DNA from: an uncultured Elusimicrobia bacterium
GTDB lineage: Bacteria; Elusimicrobiota; Elusimicrobia; UBA1565; UBA9628
Assembly (NCBI GenBank): GCA_903881545.1
Contig: CAIRTQ010000063.1
Span: 1 to 57,951 of the forward strand
Direction of reading: 5' to 3'
DNA length: 57,951 nt
Shown: positions 30,884 through 43,200 of the stretch, in pieces
How the letters are laid out: the number at the start of each line of letters is the position of its first letter
Position numbering within the stretch: position 1 is the stretch's first letter
Notes under the pieces: model-generated
The model's input: the letters and a program-made list of their open reading frames with translations, nothing else
Database searches by the model: none
What the model was told of the DNA's origin: nothing
Position numbers and translations under genes: made by a program

Positions 30884-32125
30884 TCAGGGCTTGTCCGTCC
30901 GGGCCGGCTCCCCGGCGCCGGACTTGTCCTGCCAGGATACGACGAGAGCGTTCCCCTCCCACTTGGTGTGATAGACGATGGGGCAGCGCAGGTCGAGGAC
31001 GACCCGCACGATCGGGAAAGGCTGCGTCTGGTATTGATCCGAGCGAACCCCCTCCAGACAGCGCGAGCCGGTCGGCTGATAGTGGTCCCGCGACACGTAC
31101 TTCACATACAGCAAGTCCATGACCAAACGCAGGGGATGCTCGGCGAACATGGAATGAAAAGGTCCAGGTTGATCCAGATTGATACGCACCTCGTTCGGCT
31201 GAGCCGTGATCTCTTGGAGCATGTGCGGCGTGGCCGGAGGGGCGGCCATGTAGTCGGGATTGGCGTAGGCCTCATTCGCCTTCAACGGCGCCGCCGCAGG
31301 GCTGGCCGCGCCCGCTCCAGACGCCGCGGCAGCCTGCTGATCCTCCGCCGCCTTGTGCCGCTTGTGCCTCTTGGGCCGCGCTTGCGCAACGGCCGCGGCG
31401 GTTCCGAGAGCCGATGCGGCTTCCGCCTTCGGATTTGCGAGCGACGACTCCACGGCGCGGGAAGCGTCGGTCACTTCCACCGCCTCCGGATGCGCAAGTT
31501 TGGCCGCTGCCGCGGCCAGCTCGGCCTCGGACAATCCCCCCTTCGCAGGCGCGGGAACTGGAACGGCCGCGGCACGAGCGGGCGTCGAACCAGCCTCGCC
31601 GCCGAACCAGAATCCGACCAGCAGGCCGATGCGCTCGACATTGATGTCCTTCTGCAACGGGTAGCTCTTCAGGGCCGGGAACCAGTCCGCCGTGGCGCCT
31701 ATGCTGAACCAGCGCGTCAGGAAATGGTCAAACCCGATGCCGAGGTTGGCGCCGACAACGGTCTTGCCGTTGACCAAAGAGAGGTGGTGCACCAAGGCCG
31801 GACCAACGCCGAAATGGAAGTTCGGATTCCAATCGGACTTCGGGGCCATGTCGCACTCGAGGCCGGCCAGGATGGGCTCGACGCGTCCCGTACCGCGGTT
31901 GATGCCAAGATGGTCATAGGTAAGACGCGCGCTCCAGCCCGGCCTGATGCCGTAGCGCAGCCAGCCGCCGGCGTCGAGCCCTAAATGGTTATTCTCCACG
32001 GATTTCATGCCGAGCGAAGTCGCGGCTCCAAACGAGCCTCCGACGCCCAGCCGCCCGGTCATATCGTCGGCGCGAGCGCTCGCGACGCACAACACAAGAG
32101 CGACGGACAAAATCAGAGTCTTCAT
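30884..32125 (-). CDS. outer-membrane beta-barrel protein with C-terminal AMIN domain
   Basis: A 413-residue exported protein. A signal peptide (MKTLILSVALVLCVASARA) is followed by about 145 residues of amphipathic strands (GGWLRYGIRPGWSARLTYDH, given here as the GWLRYGIRPGW core, and the GFDHFLTRWFSIGATADW pattern), like an OmpA/OmpW-type barrel. A Ala/Pro-rich linker with KRHKRHK follows. The C-terminal about 110 residues are an AMIN domain (NEVRINLDQPGPF, LRLVMDL, IVRVVLDLR), which binds peptidoglycan or secretin partners in AmiC and PilQ. The ATG follows AGGAGA. The fusion would tie an outer-membrane barrel to the cell wall. Confidence 0.75.
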   Translation of the reverse strand: MKTLILSVALVLCVASARADDMTGRLGVGGSFGAATSLGMKSVENNHLGLDAGGWLRYGIRPGWSARLTYDHLGINRGTGRVEPILAGLECDMAPKSDWNPNFHFGVGPALVHHLSLVNGKTVVGANLGIGFDHFLTRWFSIGATADWFPALKSYPLQKDINVERIGLLVGFWFGGEAGSTPARAAAVPVPAPAKGGLSEAELAAAAAKLAHPEAVEVTDASRAVESSLANPKAEAASALGTAAAVAQARPKRHKRHKAAEDQQAAAASGAGAASPAAAPLKANEAYANPDYMAAPPATPHMLQEITAQPNEVRINLDQPGPFHSMFAEHPLRLVMDLLYVKYVSRDHYQPTGSRCLEGVRSDQYQTQPFPIVRVVLDLRCPIVYHTKWEGNALVVSWQDKSGAGEPARTDKP

Positions 32126-32168
32126 TTGTTCTCCTATCTACCAACAAATTAAGGATTATTTAATTAAG

Positions 32169-32174
32169 ATTATA
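32169..32174 (-). promoter_or_regulatory. -10 element upstream of the barrel/AMIN gene
   Basis: A perfect TATAAT lies on the minus strand at 32174-32169, 44 bp before the ATG at 32125, in an AT-rich gap. I find no good -35 hexamer at the right distance, so this promoter is only partly supported. Confidence 0.4.
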
Positions 32175-32229
32175 GCCAATTCTACCACAATAGTGCAGAA
32201 ACAAAAACCCCATCCCTATTCAACCCGCC

Positions 32230-32255
32230 AAAAAAAACCCTCCACAGGGAGGGTT
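32230..32255 (-). terminator. intrinsic terminator after tRNA-Ala
   Basis: On the minus strand AACCCTCC pairs with GGAGGGTT around a 4-base loop (CTGT) and is followed by eight T. It begins seven bases after the CCA end of tRNA-Ala(GGC) and stops tRNA read-through into the barrel gene. Confidence 0.9.
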
Positions 32256-32262
32256 ATTAAAA

Positions 32263-32338
<76 letters not shown>

Positions 32339-32398
32339 ATTGCTGATATATTTTAATCCAATATTTCCGTTAGGTCAATAGCTTATTTTCGCCGCGCC

Positions 32399-33400
32399 CT
32401 AATCCCTCGGGACCAGGACGATCTCGATGCGGCGATTCTGAGCCCGCTGCTCAGGGGTGTCGTTAGGCGCGAGGGGGCGATACTCGCCGTAGCCTGCCGC
32501 CGCCAGCCGCTTCGGGTCCACCTTGGCCACGTCCTGCAAATAGCGCGCCACGGCCGTGGCGCGGGCCATGGAAAGCTCCCAATTGGTCTTGTACCTGCGC
32601 TTGAGGCCGCCGATGATGGGCACGTTGTCGGTATGGCCCTCGATGCGGATGTCCTTGTCCGCAACGCCGCCGAGGATATTGCCCACCTTCTCCAGCACCT
32701 TCTGGCCGTCGGTGCGCACCTCGGCTTGTCCGGAGTCGAAGAGCACGCGGTCCACCATGTTCACGGTCAGCTTGCCCTTGAGCTGGGTAATGGTCACCTC
32801 TCCCGCCGCGATCTCCGACTTCAGGCTGGCGGCCAGGGCCTCGGAGTTCTGCTTGACCGCGGCCACCTCGTCGGCCTTGGCCTTCGCCAAGGCGGCTTTC
32901 TCGTCACGGGCCATGGCCAGGTCCATCTCCCGCGCGGCCAAGGAGGCCTCAGCGGTCACGGCCCTGGCCATGGCCGCGGCCAAGCCGGTGCTGGCGGCAT
33001 CGAGCTTTTGGGACAGGTCGTCTTTTTCCTTAATGAGTTCGGAAATCTTCTTAGAGAGTTCCCCCTTCTTGGCGTCCAACGACTGTTGAAGATCCTGGTT
33101 GGACTTCTGAACCGAGGCCATCTCGGCATGGAGTGAGGCCAATTGATCGGCGCTGGCCTTGAGCTGGGCGATGAGGCCGGCCTCGGTGTCGGCATCCTTC
33201 TTGGCGGCGTCTTTGGCGGCCGCTAGAGCCGCCTGGGCCGCCGCCAAATCCTTGGTGGCCGAGGCCAAGTCCTTGTCCAGCGAATCGGCACGCCTTTGCT
33301 GCGCCGCGGTCAGAGTCTGCTGATTCCGATACTTGGACGCGGTCACGCAGCCGCTGCAGGCGAAGACGCAGGATAGCAGGAAGATGGCATTGCGATTCAT
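32399..33400 (-). CDS. OmpA-family peptidoglycan-binding lipoprotein with long coiled coil
   Basis: A 333-residue protein. An N-terminal signal peptide ends in a Cys-containing ACSGC lipobox-like site. Residues about 30-205 are Ala/Lys/Asp-rich heptads, a coiled coil. The OmpA C-domain (about 210-330) contains VLFDSGQAEV, EGHTDNVPI, NWELSMARA and the terminal NRRIEIVLVP, which binds diaminopimelate. It would bridge the outer membrane and cell wall. The ATG at 33400 is chosen over upstream in-frame codons because the signal peptide begins there and GAGGGGG lies 10 bp upstream. Confidence 0.87.
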   Translation of the reverse strand: MNRNAIFLLSCVFACSGCVTASKYRNQQTLTAAQQRRADSLDKDLASATKDLAAAQAALAAAKDAAKKDADTEAGLIAQLKASADQLASLHAEMASVQKSNQDLQQSLDAKKGELSKKISELIKEKDDLSQKLDAASTGLAAAMARAVTAEASLAAREMDLAMARDEKAALAKAKADEVAAVKQNSEALAASLKSEIAAGEVTITQLKGKLTVNMVDRVLFDSGQAEVRTDGQKVLEKVGNILGGVADKDIRIEGHTDNVPIIGGLKRRYKTNWELSMARATAVARYLQDVAKVDPKRLAAAGYGEYRPLAPNDTPEQRAQNRRIEIVLVPRD

Positions 33401-33462
33401 GACGAAGGCCCCCTCGACAGGTTCGAATAATCTTAAAAATAAACGAGCTTCCACGGCGCGGC

Positions 33463-33930
33463 TCAAAGCCCCCAGCCCGCCAACTTGGCCGCCGTGCGCT
33501 GGGTGTGCGTGCCGTTCCAATACATCCTTTGGCAGGACGGACAGCGCCGGAAGTCGGCCTGCATTTCGCGGACCAGGGGTGGAACCAAGGGCAAAGCTTC
33601 CTCGCGAGGTACCAGCTCCAGAGCCCGATTGCAATATGTGCAGCGCGTGAAGAGCCGCGCCCGGTCAAGCTTGAGCCCCAGGACCTTGAAGACGCAGCGC
33701 AGCTGATCCTCGAAATGCTCAGGGCGCACCACAATCATACGCAGGCCCGCCACTTCCGGGAGGCGGATGTCGCGCGTCAAGAATACGCGGCCTTCCCGCA
33801 AGGCTTGCTCCTGAAGGGATGAATCCGCCCGGCCCGCCGCGCCCCCGTACGCCGCGTCGTAGCCCAGGAGGATGAGCCACCGGGCCAGCTTGCCCAGCAT
33901 GCTGTCGGCAAGGAATTTAGGCTCGTTCAT
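33463..33930 (-). CDS. Mut7-C RNase-fold protein with zinc ribbon
   Basis: A 155-residue Mut7-C family protein. Its N-terminal PIN-like part has [14 protein letters not shown] (Asp) and FLTRDI; the C-terminal zinc ribbon has CTYCNRALE and CPSCQRMYW. The family is thought to be a PIN-like RNase but is poorly studied. The ATG at 33930 follows TAGGA. The promoter region overlaps the tRNA-Leu gene. It may be transcribed from the tRNA-secG region. Confidence 0.82.
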   Translation of the reverse strand: MNEPKFLADSMLGKLARWLILLGYDAAYGGAAGRADSSLQEQALREGRVFLTRDIRLPEVAGLRMIVVRPEHFEDQLRCVFKVLGLKLDRARLFTRCTYCNRALELVPREEALPLVPPLVREMQADFRRCPSCQRMYWNGTHTQRTAAKLAGWGL

Positions 33931-33941
33931 TCCTAAAAATT

Positions 33942-34023
33942 TGCGCGGGGTGGGACTTGAACCCACACGGGTTTCCCCATACGCCCCTCAAACGTACGCG
34001 TCTGCCAGTTCCGCCACCCGCGC
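33942..34023 (-). tRNA. tRNA-Leu (GAG)
   Basis: An 82-base class II tRNA: acceptor GCGCGGG/CCCGCGC, anticodon loop TTGAGGG between TACGT and GCGTA, a variable arm GGGGAAACCC and T-loop TTCAAGT. The CCA is not encoded. It starts 7 bp after the secG stop and ends 11 bp before the Mut7-C start. Confidence 0.93.
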
Positions 34024-34030
34024 GAAATAG

Positions 34031-34360
34031 TTACTTGCCCTTAGACTGTCCAACCGGCGCCGGCAGCGGCTGCTGTTGCTGCTGCGGAGCCGGCATTGGC
34101 CGGACCCTGGCCGTGACGCTCGTCATCCCGGCCCGGTTCGCAAGCAAGGTCAGGAACAACGAGGTGAAGGCAAAAGTCCCAGCCAAAATCGCAGTGAACT
34201 TCTTCATGAAATCCGAGCCCGTAGGCGTATTGATGAGGGAATCCCCCCCGCCCCCGAGCACCGACAAACCCGCGCCCCGCCCGGTCTGCAAAAGAACCAC
34301 CAGGATCATGAGCAGGCACACGATGACATGAACCGTCTGTAGAAAGCTGTAGAAGATCAT
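34031..34360 (-). CDS. secG: preprotein translocase subunit SecG
   Basis: A 109-residue SecG with two membrane helices (about 5-25 and 54-75). The cytoplasmic loop contains LQTGRGAGLSVLGGGGD, the conserved SecG pattern QxGxGaG...GG. The C-terminal Gln/Pro-rich tail is longer than usual. SecG aids SecYEG export. It follows pgk by 8 bp and is probably part of the gap-pgk-secG operon, a common arrangement. Confidence 0.92.
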   Translation of the reverse strand: MIFYSFLQTVHVIVCLLMILVVLLQTGRGAGLSVLGGGGDSLINTPTGSDFMKKFTAILAGTFAFTSLFLTLLANRAGMTSVTARVRPMPAPQQQQQPLPAPVGQSKGK

Positions 34361-34368
34361 AGGTTAGA

Positions 34369-36632
<2,264 letters not shown>

Positions 36633-36639
36633 CTATATA

Positions 36640-37575
36640 CTAGCGGTTTAGGAGGACGATTTCCACTCGCTGGTCGGAGAAAGCGGCCCGGGTCCCATCC
36701 ATGGTCACGTTCTTGCTCGCGGTCTTGAGCTCCTGCAGCAGGAACCCCTGGACCGCCGCGGCCTGCGTGTCCGCGAGTTCCTTGGTGGCCGCGAACACCC
36801 GGACGGCGATGGGGACGGCGGAATAACGCCGCTTGACGAGGTCGGCCGCAGAACGCAGGAGGTCGTAGCCGGCGGTCTTCTCCAATTCGGCGGCGGTCTT
36901 GGCGGCGCCGAAGAGGACGGCTGAGTCGAGGGTCAGGTGCAGGCCCGTGTCTTCCTGATGCGCCAGGCCGTGGAAGAGCAGGGGGTTGCCCACGCCCCGG
37001 TGCGGGGTTCCGGAGGGATCGACGAAGGTATAGACAGCCGCGTAGGAGTGGCCCGCCTTGATCCACTCATCCTGGTCGTTCTGGCCGCTCCAGACCAGCT
37101 CCTCCGGAGGGTTGCGGGTGCCCTCGTAGTGGTGGAAGATCCGGCCTTCTTCGTCGGCGATGGTGATGTTCCAGGAGTAGGCTTTAGCCTCCCTGGGTTC
37201 CAGCTTGCGGCCCAGGACCGCGAAGAGCTGGTCGCGCACGCGCAGGATGATCCCGGCCCTCTGGCTGAAGGTCAGGCGCCAGGGCTGGATCACGCGCTGG
37301 TTGTCGAGGGTCTCGGGATGAGTGCGGCGCCAGGACACGGTCAAAGGCGAGACGGCCAACAGCATCGACTGGTCCGGCTCCAAAGCCGGACGGATGGTCT
37401 CGAAGGCGTCGACTTCGATGTTCAGGGGCGGCTTCACATTCTCCAGCTTGTTGCCGGTCTGCACGCCCCGGATCTCCACGTCCTGAAGCTTGCCCGCCGC
37501 CGGCGTGGTGGGGGCCTGGGCCGCAGCCGGCCGCACCGCCAAGACAAACCACGCCGCGAATAGAGTCTTCCTCAT
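36640..37575 (-). CDS. exported protein of the Exb/TonB operon, OmpA-like C-terminus
   Basis: A 311-residue secreted protein with a signal peptide (MRKTLFAAWFVLAVRPAAA). I do not recognise the middle; it holds a Trp-rich part with EELVWSGQNDQDEW and YAAVYTFVDPSG, resembling beta-sandwich modules. The last 30 residues (ending DQRVEIVLLNR) look like the end of an OmpA domain, but the rest of that domain is not clear. The start at 37575 follows GGAG. It begins 5 bp after the tonB stop, so it is the last gene of the motor operon and may be a periplasmic effector. Confidence 0.6.
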   Translation of the reverse strand: MRKTLFAAWFVLAVRPAAAQAPTTPAAGKLQDVEIRGVQTGNKLENVKPPLNIEVDAFETIRPALEPDQSMLLAVSPLTVSWRRTHPETLDNQRVIQPWRLTFSQRAGIILRVRDQLFAVLGRKLEPREAKAYSWNITIADEEGRIFHHYEGTRNPPEELVWSGQNDQDEWIKAGHSYAAVYTFVDPSGTPHRGVGNPLLFHGLAHQEDTGLHLTLDSAVLFGAAKTAAELEKTAGYDLLRSAADLVKRRYSAVPIAVRVFAATKELADTQAAAVQGFLLQELKTASKNVTMDGTRAAFSDQRVEIVLLNR

Positions 37576-37580
37576 AATTA

Positions 37581-38645
37581 TCACTCCAGAATGAAACGGA
37601 ATGTGATCCTGCCCCATTGTCTCTCGCTCGAGCCGATGGCGGCGAACTTCCAGTTGCGCAAGGAACTCTCGGCTAGCCGGTCCAGCCGGCCGTAGCCGGA
37701 GGTGCTCTGCACGGTCATATCCGGCAGGACGTTGCCTTCCGGGTCGACGTAGAAAAGGACGACCACCTCGGCCTCGATGATCCCTTGCTGCTTGGCCCAC
37801 TCCGGGAACCTCGGAATCTCGGAATACAAGACCTCGCGGCCCACAAGCGGGCCCTCCAGCAGGATGGGCTTCTTCTTCTCGGTCGGCTGGGCCGCGCCCC
37901 GGCGCGCCAAGGGCGCCGGAGCCGCGCTGACGATGGGCTTAAGCACGGGTACGGGCCCGCCGAGACCCTGCGGCTCGAGTGCGGGCGGCTCCGAAACCGA
38001 CGGAGCCGAAGGGAGTATCCGGCCCAGCATCGTAGGCGCAAACGGGGCGGCCTCACGGAGGGCCTCGGCCGTAATGGGGACGGAACGGGTCGGTATGGCC
38101 GCCCCGGTCCGGATCGCTTGCAAAGCATCCGCGGCGTGCTGGCGCTGCTCGTCAAGCTTTATCGCTGCGGGCAGGTTCGGCGCGCGGCGGACGCCGATAT
38201 CCTCCAAGACCGGAAGCTTGGCCAGTTGCGAGAGGTGGTGGTTCTCCTCGACCTGGGCGGGCATCTGGATGACGCCCGCACGCCGCTCGCTCAAATCCAA
38301 TGTGCTGATCTGGGGCATCTTGGGCGCCTGGCTCCGTTCGTCGAGCTTGGGAGCCATGGGCGCCAAGCGGGGTTTCTGGATCTCCGGCATATGCGGCTGC
38401 GCCAGCTGCGGCGCGAGCTTGGGCATGGTGGGCACCGCCAGCTTGAGCAGATCCATCATCGGGGAGCGGCGCTGGGCCGCGGGCCGCGGCACGGCCAGGG
38501 TCCGCTGGATCAGCAGGTCCACATTATCGATGGTCCGGCCCTGGGCGCGGTTCGGCAAATGGGAAAAGCGCACATAAAGGATGGCCGCCCCGATATGCAG
38601 GACCAGGGACGTAGCCGCCGACAGGGATAAGCGGGACTGCGTCAC
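37581..38645 (-). CDS. tonB: TonB-family energy transducer
   Basis: A 354-residue TonB-type protein. A GTG start (38645) is followed by an N-terminal anchor (about residues 10-26), a long Pro/Ala/Lys-rich periplasmic spacer of about 220 residues, and a C-terminal TonB domain (about 270-354) with AEVVVLFYVDPEGNV and SLRNWKFA. The spacer lacks the usual Pro-Lys/Pro-Glu repeats but is Pro-rich. It transmits ExbB/ExbD energy to the outer membrane. It follows the second ExbD by 18 bp. Confidence 0.85.
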   Translation of the reverse strand: MTQSRLSLSAATSLVLHIGAAILYVRFSHLPNRAQGRTIDNVDLLIQRTLAVPRPAAQRRSPMMDLLKLAVPTMPKLAPQLAQPHMPEIQKPRLAPMAPKLDERSQAPKMPQISTLDLSERRAGVIQMPAQVEENHHLSQLAKLPVLEDIGVRRAPNLPAAIKLDEQRQHAADALQAIRTGAAIPTRSVPITAEALREAAPFAPTMLGRILPSAPSVSEPPALEPQGLGGPVPVLKPIVSAAPAPLARRGAAQPTEKKKPILLEGPLVGREVLYSEIPRFPEWAKQQGIIEAEVVVLFYVDPEGNVLPDMTVQSTSGYGRLDRLAESSLRNWKFAAIGSSERQWGRITFRFILE

Positions 38646-38663
38646 AGCGGTTCTCGCACCTCC

Positions 38664-39173
38664 CTACCTCTTCTGTTCCGTGGCGATGGTCAAGGAACGC
38701 GCCCCCGCGTCCTTGGCCTTGGACATCAGGTCCACAAGCCGGCCGTGCGCGGCGTTCTCGTCCGCCCGCAGCACCACGAGCTTGGACTCGCTGTAGTCGA
38801 GCCGCGTCTTGAGCGCCCCCGACAAAGCCGCAAGGCTGGAGTACACTTTTTGGTCGAGGGCCATGCGGCCGTCCTGGCCCAAGGTGATGACCACCTTGTC
38901 CTTCTCCTGGCCCTCTTTGGTGTGCGCCGTGGGCAACCGCACCTTGAGTAGCGGATCGCTCAGGAGCGGCGCGGTCACCATGAAGATGATGACCAGCACC
39001 AGGCAGACATCCACCAGGGGCGTCACATTGATTCCAGTCACGAGGTCGCCGTCTTCCATGAAATGGCGGTCCCGCCCGCGGGGCCGGTCGTGCACGTCGG
39101 AGTCCTCCATCCCCACGGCCAGGTGGACGCAGGCCTCGTCCCGGAATTCGTCTTGGAACTCTTCGCCCGCCAT
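38664..39173 (-). CDS. exbD: ExbD/TolR-family biopolymer transport protein (second copy)
   Basis: A 169-residue ExbD with a 45-residue charged N-terminal extension, then NVTPLVDVCLVLVIIFM (membrane helix with the functional Asp) and a periplasmic domain ending ITLGQDG..., with LVVLRADEN. It begins one base after the first ExbD stop. The two ExbDs share the membrane motif but differ in the periplasmic part, so a heteromeric motor is likely. Confidence 0.9.
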   Translation of the reverse strand: MAGEEFQDEFRDEACVHLAVGMEDSDVHDRPRGRDRHFMEDGDLVTGINVTPLVDVCLVLVIIFMVTAPLLSDPLLKVRLPTAHTKEGQEKDKVVITLGQDGRMALDQKVYSSLAALSGALKTRLDYSESKLVVLRADENAAHGRLVDLMSKAKDAGARSLTIATEQKR

Positions 39174-39174
39174 A

Positions 39175-39615
39175 TCAGCCTCCCCGTACCGGCGCAGCCG
39201 CCCCGGACTCGGGCTTAAGGATGGCGACCTTGGCCGCCCCCGCGAGCTTGGCAGTGTCGAGGATCTCGACCACCTGGCCCACTCGGTTGCCCGCGTCCGC
39301 GGTGACCATGACCGTCTTGTCCTTGCAGCGCAGAAGGGCCGCGGAGATGCTTTGGGCCAGCGCCGCCGGAGCGACCGGGACGCCGTTGACGGTGAGCCGG
39401 CCGCTCAGAGTGAGCTTGACCTTGACGCTCTCCGCCAGCGAAGTCTTGCCCACGGCCGCCTTGCCGTGCGAATGGAGGACGCTGACGCCCGCGACCATGG
39501 CCAGCGGCGCGATGGCCATGAAGATGATGACCAGGACGAGGCAGATGTCCACCAACGGCGTCACGTTGATGTCAGTGATCGGCTCGTCAGCGGCCTGCTG
39601 GGCGTTGCCCGCCAT
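39175..39615 (-). CDS. exbD: ExbD/TolR-family biopolymer transport protein (first copy)
   Basis: A 146-residue ExbD. The membrane helix INVTPLVDICLVLVIIFM carries the proton-path Asp (Asp22 region), followed by a periplasmic domain with VMVTADAGNRVGQVVE. It follows ExbB by 7 bp and precedes the second ExbD. Two ExbD genes next to one ExbB resemble Agl/Glt- or gliding-type motors as well as TonB systems. Confidence 0.9.
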   Translation of the reverse strand: MAGNAQQAADEPITDINVTPLVDICLVLVIIFMAIAPLAMVAGVSVLHSHGKAAVGKTSLAESVKVKLTLSGRLTVNGVPVAPAALAQSISAALLRCKDKTVMVTADAGNRVGQVVEILDTAKLAGAAKVAILKPESGAAAPVRGG

Positions 39616-39622
39616 AGGTCTC

Positions 39623-40231
39623 CTATTTCGCTCCCAGCAGGACCATCAGGCGGGTCGAAGCGACTTCCATCTCCACGGAGATAGCCTTTACCCTGCGCAT
39701 GAAATAGTTGTAGACGATGACCGCCGGGATGGCGACAATGAGTCCGGCTGCGGTCGCCACCAGGGCCTCGGAGATGCCTTTGGCCACGACGGCGGGACCG
39801 CCACCTCCCGAGAGGGCTAGGTCGCTGAAGGCCTTGATGATGCCCAGGACGGTGCCGAACAGCCCGATGAACGGCGACACATTGCCCAAAGTGCCCAGCA
39901 CCCCCAAGTAGCGCTCGAGGCTGAGCCGCTCCTCTAGACGCTTAGTCGAAAGGAGTTCGTCAAGGTCGCGCCGCGGCCGGGAGGCGTGCAGCAGTCCGTA
40001 GGAGATCACCTGGGCCACGGCCGAGGGAGATTCCTGGCAGTACTGCCGGGCGGCGTCGGCCTTGCCCTCCGCGAGAAGCTTACCCACGTGGTCGAGTATG
40101 GCGTCGCCGCCGGCCCAGGCCTTGCGGAAAACCAGCCAACGCTCAATCATGAAGGTGATGGAGAGCATCGAGCAGAAGCCTAGAATGATGAGGACGATGA
40201 GGCCCATGTTTTCCTTGATCATCACAAGCAT
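39623..40231 (-). CDS. exbB: ExbB/TolQ/MotA-family proton channel
   Basis: A 202-residue protein with three membrane helices: N-terminal VLIILGFCSMLS region, LGTLGNVSPFIGLFGTV and LVATAAGLIVAIPAVIVYNY. The GNVSPFIGLFGTVLGI segment matches the ExbB/TolQ channel signature. An ATG follows AAGGAGA by 7 bp, 24 bp after the TPR protein stop. With ExbD it makes the proton-driven motor. Confidence 0.93.
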   Translation of the reverse strand: MLVMIKENMGLIVLIILGFCSMLSITFMIERWLVFRKAWAGGDAILDHVGKLLAEGKADAARQYCQESPSAVAQVISYGLLHASRPRRDLDELLSTKRLEERLSLERYLGVLGTLGNVSPFIGLFGTVLGIIKAFSDLALSGGGGPAVVAKGISEALVATAAGLIVAIPAVIVYNYFMRRVKAISVEMEVASTRLMVLLGAK

Positions 40232-40255
40232 TGTAGTCTCCTTAAAAGACGTCTA

Positions 40256-43200
40256 TTACTGATCTTCCCCAGCGCCCGCAGGCTGAGCCGTCCCGGCGGC
40301 AGGCTCCTTATCGCCTGCCGCCTCCGTCGCGGCGCTGGCGGGCGCGCCCCTTTTGCCGCTCCGGCTCTGACGCAGAGCAGCGGCCCGGGCCGCTGCGGAA
40401 CGCGCCACGTCCTTGGCCGCGTTGCGGGCCAAATCGTCGTAAGCCGCCGCGGCGCGGTCGAAGTCCTGGGCCTTTTCATAGGCCTCACCCATCTGGCGCA
40501 ACGCGTCGAGCCGGAAGGCATTGTTCCGGGGTTGCATAGCTTGTAGCTTGCTCCAGGCGCCGATGGCATCCTCCGAGCGGTTCATGCTCTGGTAGATCTC
40601 GGCCATCCGGTAGGTCGCCTCCAGCGGCGTATCCGAACCGGGCTGGGCCCGGTCGCGGATCCGCTGCAAGGTCGCAAGCGCCCCCTCGTAGTCCCGCCGC
40701 TCCTTCTGCAGGCTGAAGATCTCCCACAAGGCGGGCAGGGCGTTGGAGTCCGCGGCACCGAGCATATCGAGATATTTCTGATAGGCGTATTGGGCCAGGT
40801 CGGTCTTGCCCAGGACCTTGTAGGCGAGCGCCAGATTGAACTGTGTCTCCTTGGAGTAGTCGAGCTTGGGATACTCCTCCATCAGCCGGTTGTAGGACTT
40901 GACGGCGTCGTCGTATCTCTTGAGCGCGTAGTCGGCGCCGGCCAGATGGAACAGCGCCAAGGGCGTGTCGCCGCTCTTATCGAAATTCTTGATGAACCTC
41001 TCGTAGGCGGGGACGGCCCGCTCATAATCGTTGATGTTGAAGCAGCTTTCCCCCAGGTAGAACTGCGCCTTGGCCAACTGCGGGTTGTTCGTGAATTCCA
41101 CGCTGAACTTCTCGAAGCCAGCCGCCGCGCCGGAGAAATCCTTGGCCTCGAAACAGCGGCGGGCCAGCCGGAACTGCTCTTCGCCGGCCACAGGGCTCGT
41201 CGGATTGGCGGCGACCAGGTCGCGCAGGACGGACTTGTAATCGATGGCGGGAGAACGGTCGAAGATGCCCTCCAGCAGATCGAGGGCGTCGCTCGCCTCG
41301 GCGGCCTTTGGATATTTCGTCAGCAGTTCTTTGATCTGCCGGACCGCGTCGTCGTCGTGGCGGCTGTTGAAGTAGGCCTGGGCGATGCGCAGATTCGCCA
41401 TCGGCAGCTGGTCGTTGTCCGGAAAGGCCGCGATGATGCCGCGATAGGCGGCGACGGATTCGCCGTATTTCTGGGCGCGGAACAGCGTGTCGGCCGCCTG
41501 ATACGCGGCCTGCGTCGTCTCCTTGGCCTGCGGATACTGCGCCATGAGCTTGCGCCAGGCCGCGATGGCCTGGGTGTAGAAGCGCTGATAATAGAGGCTC
41601 ATGCCCGCGCGATAAAGCGCGGCGGGCGCCTGCGGGGACTTGGGGTTACGCTCGGCGAACTGGGCGTAGAGCTGGTAGGCGTCGTCATAGGACTTTTGAT
41701 TGTAATAGCTGTCCGCGATGCGCAGGACGACCTGGGCCGCGAAGGGGAAGGTCGAAGGGGCGACCGCGAGCATCTCCTTGAGCTTGCGGCGCTCCTCGAG
41801 GGCACGGTCGTCCTGGCCTTCGTAAGTATAGACCCAGGCGAGTCCATCCTCGGCGTACAAGGCGACCGGATCGTCCGGATAGACCTTCAGGATCATCTGG
41901 TAGATGGCCTTGGCCTCCTCGGTCCGGCTGAGGGCGAGGTAGGCTTCCGCGGCATACAGATAGCTCAAGCTGCGCCATTTGGATTTGGAGGGCGGCAGCT
42001 TGCGGAAGATGTACTGATAGGAGGTCAGGATCGAGTTGTAGGATTTCTGGTTGAACTGATTCTGCAGGATGGTGAAGAGGGCCTGCTCCGCGACCTCGGA
42101 GGCTGGGGCGACATCGACGATCTGCTGGAAGACCCGCGTGGCCTCCGGCAAGCGATTGAGCTTGGCCAACGCGTTGCCTTTTATAAGGAGAACGTTCTTG
42201 ACCAAAGCGTTGGCGCCGTAAAGGGCGAGGAAGTTGTCGCAAGTCTGTAGGGTCTGGGCGTAATCGCCCACTTGGAAACCGGTCCAAGCCAGCTTAAAAT
42301 GCGCCAAGGGCGAGACCTTGAACTGCTCCGGATACTGCGTGATGACCTTGGTGTAGGCGAACATGGCGTCGCGCATCTGGCCCGCGGCCAGGTAGGACTC
42401 GGCGATGAAGTACTCGGCCAGGGGCGCGAAGTAATCCTTCGGATAGCGGTCGACCACGGTCTGGAAGTTGGCGCGCGCCTCCACGAACTGCTTCTTCTGG
42501 AAATAGGAAGATCCGATGCGGAACGTCGCCGAGACGCGCAGGCCGCTCTCGGGATAGAGCGAGAGGAACAGCTGATACTTCGCGATGGCCCCGCTATAAT
42601 CCTCGGCCAGGAAGAAGGAGTCCCCGACCAAGAACCGCGCCTCCTCATTAAGTTCGGAATCCGGATAGTCGCGGATGAGGTTCTCGAAGGCCGCCGCCGC
42701 CAGGTAGGCGCGCTTGGAGAGCAGATAGGTCTTTCCTAAGTAGTACTGCGCCTCCGCGGTCTTGGCGGCCTTGAGATTGGCTTCCGCCGATGAATAATCG
42801 CCCTTGTGCAAGCTGACGATGCCCTTGGCGTAGAGCACGCTGGGCTCCTTGAGGAAGAGCGGGGAAGTTTCGCCCAGGAGGAAGAGATTAGCCTCGGCCT
42901 GGGAGAACTGCTCCTGGGCCAGTTCGGAGTAGATGACCCCGAGCAAGGCTTCCGGCACGATATACGATTTGGAGGAGCGTTTCTCCAACTGCCTAAAATC
43001 CTCGACAGCCCGGTCCCAGTCCTTCTCATTGTATGAGACCTCGCCCAGGCAATAGAGGGCCGAGGGCGCGAGTCCCGACTTCTTGTCTCCGGCAACCGCT
43101 AGGAAGGCCTTGCGGGCGTTCTCCAGGGCCGCGGTGGCGGCAGGGTTCTTGGGCGTCACGAGAGCGCCTTTCCTCGCGGCCGTTTCGGCCTTGATGATGC

